A DNA stretch of 64,000 nt from assembly GCA_017562135.1 (NCBI GenBank), contig QEYB01000388.1, positions 248,001 through 312,000 of the forward strand. Direction: 5' to 3'. This document shows, piece after piece, positions 57,991 to 64,000 of this stretch. This stretch comes from Dipylidium caninum. Its lineage: Eukaryota; Platyhelminthes; Cestoda; Cyclophyllidea; Dipylidiidae. Under the pieces are notes generated by a model. That model was given only the letters and a program-made list of their open reading frames with translations, was not told the DNA's origin and made no database searches. The stretch's first letter is position 1; each line of letters opens with the position of its first letter. Made by a program: the position numbers and the translations under genes.

Positions 57991-59939
57991 ATGGATGCTT
58001 CTAAGTGGAAGGGTTCCGCACCAACTCGCGAAACTTTCTATCAAAAATCACAATGCTTTCCCAAGAATTTGGATGTCGATGATTTGAATCCTCTTTCTGA
58101 TGGTCGGATGGATCAAAGCAATACTATAATCGTGTGACGCGGCTCCTATTAGAACAGCCAACAATTGTAGCCTTCCTTACTTCAGTTGGCCAGCTCATGT
58201 AACCATTTCACCCGCCACTGCTTGCTCTTCTCAGTTACCCGTCAGTCCACCTAACCCAATACCGTCAACGGTTATCTCGCCAAACTTACGAGTGCCCAGC
58301 CCATTACAGAATGTCGATTTCGTTCCCAACCACTTACTTGGAGCTTCACAGATGAACCCCCAATTGCAGCAATGTCAAATTGTACCATTGTCTTGGGAGT
58401 CAGCATCTGAATCGACGTCAAAAATTGGAAGCAATATCATCCAGTCTCTTTGTTATGGACCTGTTTCAGAGGGACATTACTTTGTAATGCAACCGGTGTG
58501 TTGTAAGTATTTCCCTTGGATTTACTTTCATTCGTATTTAAGTTGGCCTTTTGTATTTCCAGTCACCTAGAGGATTTAAGTAACCGTTTCTATCACTATC
58601 AATTTTGAGACTCAGGGACTTACTTTTAGCTTTTATTACTTTCTGGAGGAATATAAAAATGGCCTTTGGTCACCGATTCCAAGTCTATGCTCATATTTTC
58701 AGTTTACATTTTTGCCATCATTCGTGAGTATCATTTCAATTTATTCAAAGTTTTTAATCTTTATTACTTTAGGCTACCTAAGAAAGGAACCAATCGAGGT
58801 TAGTTCATCAAACATTTCCATATTGACCCAAATCTTTATTTACTGTGTCAAAATATCGTAATATTAAGTATATCAGCGAAACAGTCAAGGGCAAATGGGT
58901 TTTGAGTAGATGATTTTCGACTTTTCCAACAAGAGCCCGAACGAAGTTTCTAGAGCAGGCGATTTCAAGTGGGAGTTCTCGTACTTATGAACAAAAGCAA
59001 TGCCTATTAGTATTTTGAAGTTCCCATAAAATCTTAATGAAACTAAATATAAGCTTTAGTCGCCATATACTACACTTTCATAGAAGGAAAAAGAAGTGGT
59101 AAGCCGAGAAAATGAAAAAGAGGAGGTGGAGGAAGAGCCGGATGACAATATCGAAAAGGTGAAGAATAAAACCAAAAAGCAAAAGAAAGCTAAGCCAAAA
59201 CGTGGAAAAAGCAAACAGAAAGGAAAGCACAACTCGGTCGACACTGGACAAGTCAAACCCATTGATCTTAGAGCAATTAGCTCAGCAATGACGACCGCCT
59301 TGGAGTTCTCCAAATCAAGGAATAAGGAGGTGACATTAGAATTTTTCTCTCACTAATTACCCATGCTCTTGTGGCCCACATCGTATCTAACGCATCAACC
59401 TAACCGAAGCACTAATGCACTGACAATCACTAACTCAACACAGCAGCAGTGAGAAATAGGATGCGCACCTTTCATAAAAAATTACTCAAAGTCGGCCAGG
59501 TTTGCAGGCTTTGTAATAGCAAAATTAGCTAGCATTTCTTAGGGGAGTGGATGCTAGAGGAAGATCCGACCCCTCGCCTTAAGTGTTCCAAAAGCACATA
59601 TTGAGCCGCCTTCCAATGACCCAACGACTCGCTATTTGACTCTGATTGAGACTGATCAAGGCCTACTAAGTTTTCCTCTTTAACTGAGATGAGAAAAGTA
59701 CGCTTTTACAGACGTGAGCCCCAGTTTTTCCTCTTTCAGACTAATTATGTGTCTAAACGGAAGAAGCATAAAGCGCTACCCAAGAGGGAATCAGGTAGGT
59801 CCAAGGCTGAAGCATGCGAAAGACCATTTTTTGTGTACAAATAACAACAGTAGCTTACTTTGCAGCTCTCGATGAGGACTACTCCACAGATATCTCTAGC
59901 TTCTACGATCTTCAAATTCCGGAATACAACCAGCAGTAG
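57991..59939 (+). CDS. Unknown 292-residue protein with basic C-terminal half, seven exons
   Basis: I do not recognise this gene. Seven exons join in phase with GT-AG introns: 57991-58102, 58158-58502, 58703-58723, 58773-58798, 59084-59329, 59740-59794 and 59866-59939, total 879 nt with stop. An in-frame TAA directly before the ATG fixes the start. The first half is Ser/Pro/Asn-rich and probably disordered (starting MDASKWKGSAPTRETFYQKS). The centre has an acidic stretch (EKEEVEEEPDDN) followed by a strongly basic one (KNKTKKQKKAKPKRGKSKQK), which could be a nuclear or nucleolar signal. Next come a short helix-like block (IDLRAISSAMTTALEFSKSR), a second basic cluster (SKRKKHK) and an acidic/aromatic tail ending YDLQIPEYNQQ. 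Exons 3 and 4 are microexons of 21 and 26 nt. Agreement of seven phases is the main evidence that it is real. A nuclear adaptor role is only inference. Confidence 0.65.
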
Positions 59940-60087
59940 TTTATACAAGCTGTTTGAGCTGATCGAACATACCTATCCCTGTTACAATCATTCATTTTAT
60001 CCATTACTTTACATTACCATTTCCGTTAAAGATTTGGAAAATAAGATTTGTTCATGAAAGTTTATAGCACAGGAAAAAAGAATGAAT

Positions 60088-60093
60088 TTTATT
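60088..60093 (-). terminator. Poly(A) signal of the USP16/45-like gene
   Basis: AATAAA on the minus strand, 22-27 bp after the stop codon at 60115-60117. It lies in the 175-bp gap of a tail-to-tail gene pair. Confidence 0.55.
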
Positions 60094-60114
60094 CATCTGT
60101 ACACAAAGAGACTT

Positions 60115-63100
60115 CTACCGCACCCGTTGGTAAAAAAGGAGGTAGGGCTGAGCGCTGAGAACCGTGGAGACGGGCACGCGGTTCACATGGGTATCACTGA
60201 AATGGAACCATGAGCGCGTATCCAGACTTTTCGAATCCTCATCGACACAATTAGCGTCGGATATGCCCTTGATGATACGTGAATCAGCCCTCCGTAGTTG
60301 GCAGACGAGATGATGAAGGCGAAGAGGCCAGGGGTCGGGTTTTTCGAGACTAGCAATAAATTTCTCAGAGGGTACCTCCTTTTCTTCTGCAACGTAGCAA
60401 ACATAATGGCCACGACGAAGTTGTCCTGAGTGTTCTACCACGCCAAAGAGTCGATACTGCCCCTCGCCTGAGGACAACTGTCGAAAGACAATGCAGAGCT
60501 TGCTACTTAAACACAACAGCAAGTAGTATGCCACAATTGTAAAACCTAATTTACAAGCATGGATGAACTAAAGAAAAAGCTTGTAATAAATAGGTACAAT
60601 CGAATGACAACGAACAGGCTTATCAAATATCCGCATTGAATAGTGCGTATCATCAATGAAATATGAGTCGGACTGATTGTCATATACTTGGTGACATCTC
60701 ATTGGCGAAAACCATACAGAAAAAAATGGTAAAAACTTGCTGTGGAGTTCATAGGTCGATGGCAAAAATCATGAGTGAGATCCGCGAAATCAACATTTAA
60801 TGGAAGGACATGTGATTTGTAATTCATCAAAACTATGCCTCATTGCAATGAAATGAAAAATGCTCGAGTGCATCTGGTTACCCCATCGGTACGAAATGAT
60901 AAATAACTGTCTACCACACCTGCATCATATTACAAAAAGATCTAAGTGGTCGGCAATCTCATACTGAAACGAAAATGAGGGAGAAACAGATCCGAAATCA
61001 TTGCTCAGAGAATTCTCACACTAAAAACGCGTAGAATTGATATCCTCATCCCATCGTGAATAATAATGGGTTTCAAGTCAACAGAAGGGGGGCAAATGAT
61101 GTTAACGCACGTTAGGTGGTGGGAGAAACCGAAACAAAAGCGTTGGGCAGTGCCGCAAAAACAGAAACTTGAATAAAAGTGGGTTTTGGCACGCACCTGG
61201 GCCAAACGAGAACAATAAGGTCGCAAATCAAGGTTAATTGGAAAGGTGACTCGTTTGGAACACTTTTGCAGGCGATAACCGAACTGAAAGGAAAAAATAA
61301 TATCAATAGACAGAACCAGAGCTACTTGAATAGCACACGCGGCCCCCAAGTTCATATAATACATCACATTGCGTGTGTTCTTAAAATTAGTGATAAAATT
61401 TCACATTGTTGAAGTGCTAATCACCAGCAAAATGAAGTCATCATCGGCGTTAAGATAGGGAAGATCTTTTGCAAAGAAATCCGAATTTTGACCAGCTACA
61501 GTAAAATAAGGTTGCAAGACGTTGAGATAGAAGAAACTGAGGTTCGCAACCTTTACAATCTTACACCACTCGCAGCAAATTGTAGAATTTAGTTGATTCG
61601 GCTAGTTTTCTGGATTAGGAACCCTTATGAATTGTAAAAATTCTAATTGTACGTCCATTATTCACTAACTTCTGCAAACACTTCGTCCATAAGTGAATGA
61701 TTTGCTCGCTAGAAAGAAGTAATCCAAAATGAAAAAAAAAAAACAGTCAACCTCTTCAGTCTACCTAGGAAACGTCCGAGGGAATGTAAAACCTCAACCA
61801 CGAGTAGTCACCTGTTGATAGCGTTTGAGGTGCAGCGTCAGTACGGGAGGGAGTTTAAAGATAAGATCACGTTTCACGGAGTCACAGCGGACACCACCAC
61901 TGTCATCGCCCCCAGAGTGGTTAACTCCGCCCTTGGCTCTTTCTGTGCATCGTTCACAAAGGGCCTGACTGTTCCCAGTCAAGGTGGTGCTCTCTACGAA
62001 TTTTGCCAAACACCGTTCGAGATCAGTAAGTCCCGACATCAATGTGGGTAAAATTGGGCAAACAGAGATGACTTTAGCTTCAGCCTCCTCCTCAGGTTGT
62101 GCGATTGCGGTCTCGTCGCCAGCCTCGGCTATGCGCAGCTTGGTGGCGAGGTCTTTGCTTAACGAGGCCTCTGAATCTGCGGAGGCCAAAGGTGCAACCA
62201 TCAAACTGTCCGAAAATGGGTCATCCACTTCGTCGACGTTGTCTTCGAGATCCGCATTTTCGCCTGAAAAAATTACCATCACTGGTATTGATGGGAATTG
62301 GGATAAAAGATGCAAGCGGGGAAAATTGATTCAGTTCAGGCACCAAATTGTTTGCGATAATGAAGCCGATGATTGTAAGATGACTTTAAAAGTTGACTTT
62401 TAAGCTTTAAAACTAGCAAACGAGTCTTAAGTGTCTGGTTAAAGGAATACAGTAATATTTGAAGTATACGAATACAGACACAGTGGAAATAAATGTTAAT
62501 ATAAATGGTGACATGGAAAGCAATCTGTTAGCAGAAGAAATAACATAGACGGTTAAAAAGTTACCAGTTGATACGGAGCCATTACGCGAGTCGTCCTTAT
62601 TGTCATTTTCATCATCACCTAGAAGTTGTACGAAAACAATTACTTAAAGTGGGAGTAAACAAGACCCAGAAAGGTGTGGAAAACTTTATCGAAGAATACC
62701 GTTGAGAGCAGAGGCGAACGATTCACTGCTATCAACAAGGTCAATTTTCTCGCAACCATTTTTGCACAATACTCCGTTACACTGTTGGCAGGAAATTGGA
62801 AGATTTGCGTCATCAATTTGAGAGAGGCATTCCGAGTCAAATTCGGGAATATCTTTATGAGTTGAAGAAACTCCATGCATATCCTCACTAAGACCTTTTT
62901 CTACTGATTTAGAATCTTCAACATCACACTGCTCATTTCCCAACGTGCTTTGGGGAGTCAGCAGTTGTTCATCAGTCGAGTCTACCTCCTCGTCCGCTAT
63001 GTCCTCTCCTTCATCGTCGTCAGTCCTTTCAGACATGTCCGACTTGTCAGAGATATCCTCTTCTTTGAGGCTTCTTTGGCTATATTTGCCCTTCTTACTC

Positions 63101-63126
63101 TTTCCGCCTTTTTTCTTTGTTTTGCG
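60115..63126 (-). CDS. USP16: USP16/USP45-type ubiquitin C-terminal hydrolase, 3' half
   Basis: USP16/45 are cysteine proteases that remove ubiquitin from substrates such as histone H2A or DNA-repair factors (family knowledge). Exons read leftwards: 63126-62700, 62618-62565, 62263-61812, 61495-61425, an unresolved short one, then 60477-60115. The first is basic (KKKGGKSKKGKYS) then highly acidic (SERTDDDEGEDIADEE), the disordered insert within the catalytic domain. The third carries TDLERCLAKFVESTTLTGNS, the zinc-ribbon-like LCERCTERA, and LPPVLTLHLKRYQQ. The last has the His box FGVVEHSGQLRRGHYVCYV with the catalytic His in GHY, then SWFHFSDTHV with the catalytic Asp/Asn position, and PYLLFYQRVR at the end. 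The zf-UBP and Cys-box exons were not seen and should lie beyond 64000. The 61425 end is phase 2 and the 60477 start is phase 0, so a small exon is missing between them. Confidence 0.9.
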
Positions 63127-64000
63127 CTGAAGAGAAATAAGTGATACGCTATAAATTCAGGGGAGTAAAAAAACGATCTAGAAAGGAGGAAGGTGTGTTT
63201 TGACTGCCCCCAATTAAACACCACATCAATTAAGCACTTAGTAAGAAGGAGGCACAAGCAACGTAAAACAATCAACTGCTGCTTTCCACAATCCAAGGAT
63301 CGTGACTGCATCTCCAACAACCAAGACGTATGCTTAGTAGCAACAAAGATGGAAGATGAAACCACCACAACCGAACGCATGAAGCTGACAAATTCTAACC
63401 ATCTAATCAGATACTCACTCCATCCTACATTTCTCGGCCTCTCCCACTTCTCTTGATGGATGTTTAGAGCGATGACAAAGGTGTTCTAGTGAGTAACCTT
63501 ATTTTAAAGGTAACAAATAGGGGAGGGGGGGGGGGCTTAAAAAAGCACTTAAAAGGATAAGTGAGAAAGCAGTTAGCACCATCCACCTTCTAGGTCATGG
63601 AGATGCACAAAAGCATGGTTACAACTGAACTGTGAGAAGCGAGAAAATCATGGGAAAGGGCACCAAGTAGAGGAAAACTAACTAGCAATTTTTGTAATAA
63701 TCCTCGAAATGAAAGGAAGTCCTGCATCCAGCAATTATTACGGTGAGTTAAAGTTATTTTGGTTTGATTTTCATTAACTACATATAATGGGGAAACAGGG
63801 TACATAAGGAAATCACGTGTAACTTAAAAATCATATGATCTTCGAGACATCGTGATGAAAAAATAGACTCTTCTCGCACCCCACTAAACGGGGGACGAAC
63901 GGCAAAGAGGAAGTCACGAGAAAACGATTTAAAAATGCGGCCCCATGGTGAGTAAATCAGAAATTTGTCTATTTCACACGGATAATGCTTGAGTTAAGCA
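63127..64000. other. Probable USP16/45 intron, nothing else seen
   Basis: No exon matching the USP Cys box or zinc finger was found. A G-rich run occurs at about 63520-63536. Confidence 0.45.

Noticed and set aside
61984..62403. 139-codon plus-strand frame
   Set aside because: Antisense of the USP16/45 exon at 61812-62263, which carries the family motifs.
1..64000. tRNA, rRNA or CRISPR features
   Set aside because: I looked for tRNA B-box-like motifs and regularly spaced direct repeats and found none convincing.

Overview
This is a eukaryotic, almost certainly flatworm nuclear window, most like a cestode (tapeworm). The support is split, metazoan-type genes with very short introns (31, 36, 40 and 48 nt beside introns of several hundred nt), platyhelminth-like divergence of conserved proteins, decayed mariner elements, and large AT-rich intergenic space. 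The species cannot be told from the sequence alone. No prokaryotic, organellar or CRISPR features were seen.

Left third (1-22 kb), gene-dense: erlin (minus, 3' exons off the left edge), EMC2 (minus), then head-to-head with it TRAPPC3 (plus), followed after only 133 bp by INTS12 (plus), a single-exon lysine-rich arrestin (minus), a degenerate mariner, an F-spondin-type extracellular matrix gene (plus; Reeler, spondin_N, thrombospondin repeats, two Kunitz domains), and a stathmin-like gene (plus). Erlin and EMC2 both serve ER membrane protein handling, TRAPPC3 serves ER-Golgi tethering and INTS12 serves Integrator. These are housekeeping genes placed close together, not one pathway.

Middle (22-57 kb), accessory: a second mariner relic, a possible Merlin-type fragment, microsatellites and poly-G/poly-C tracts. 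There are two large GC-rich inverted repeats, each with a spacer of about 4.2-4.4 kb. The first (arms 25526-27607 and 32003-34058) carries in both arms a coding exon of a class A peptide GPCR. The minus-strand copy lies in the right order and orientation between the TM1-2 exon (38.2-38.5 kb) and the TM6-7 exon (28.4-28.9 kb). The second inverted repeat (45069-45907 and 50152-50986) carries no recognised gene.

Right end (58-64 kb): a 292-residue gene of unknown family with microexons (plus), tail-to-tail with a USP16/45-type ubiquitin hydrolase (minus, 5' exons off the right edge).

Exon coordinates were read by eye from frame continuity, GT/AG signals and remembered family patterns. No search was run.
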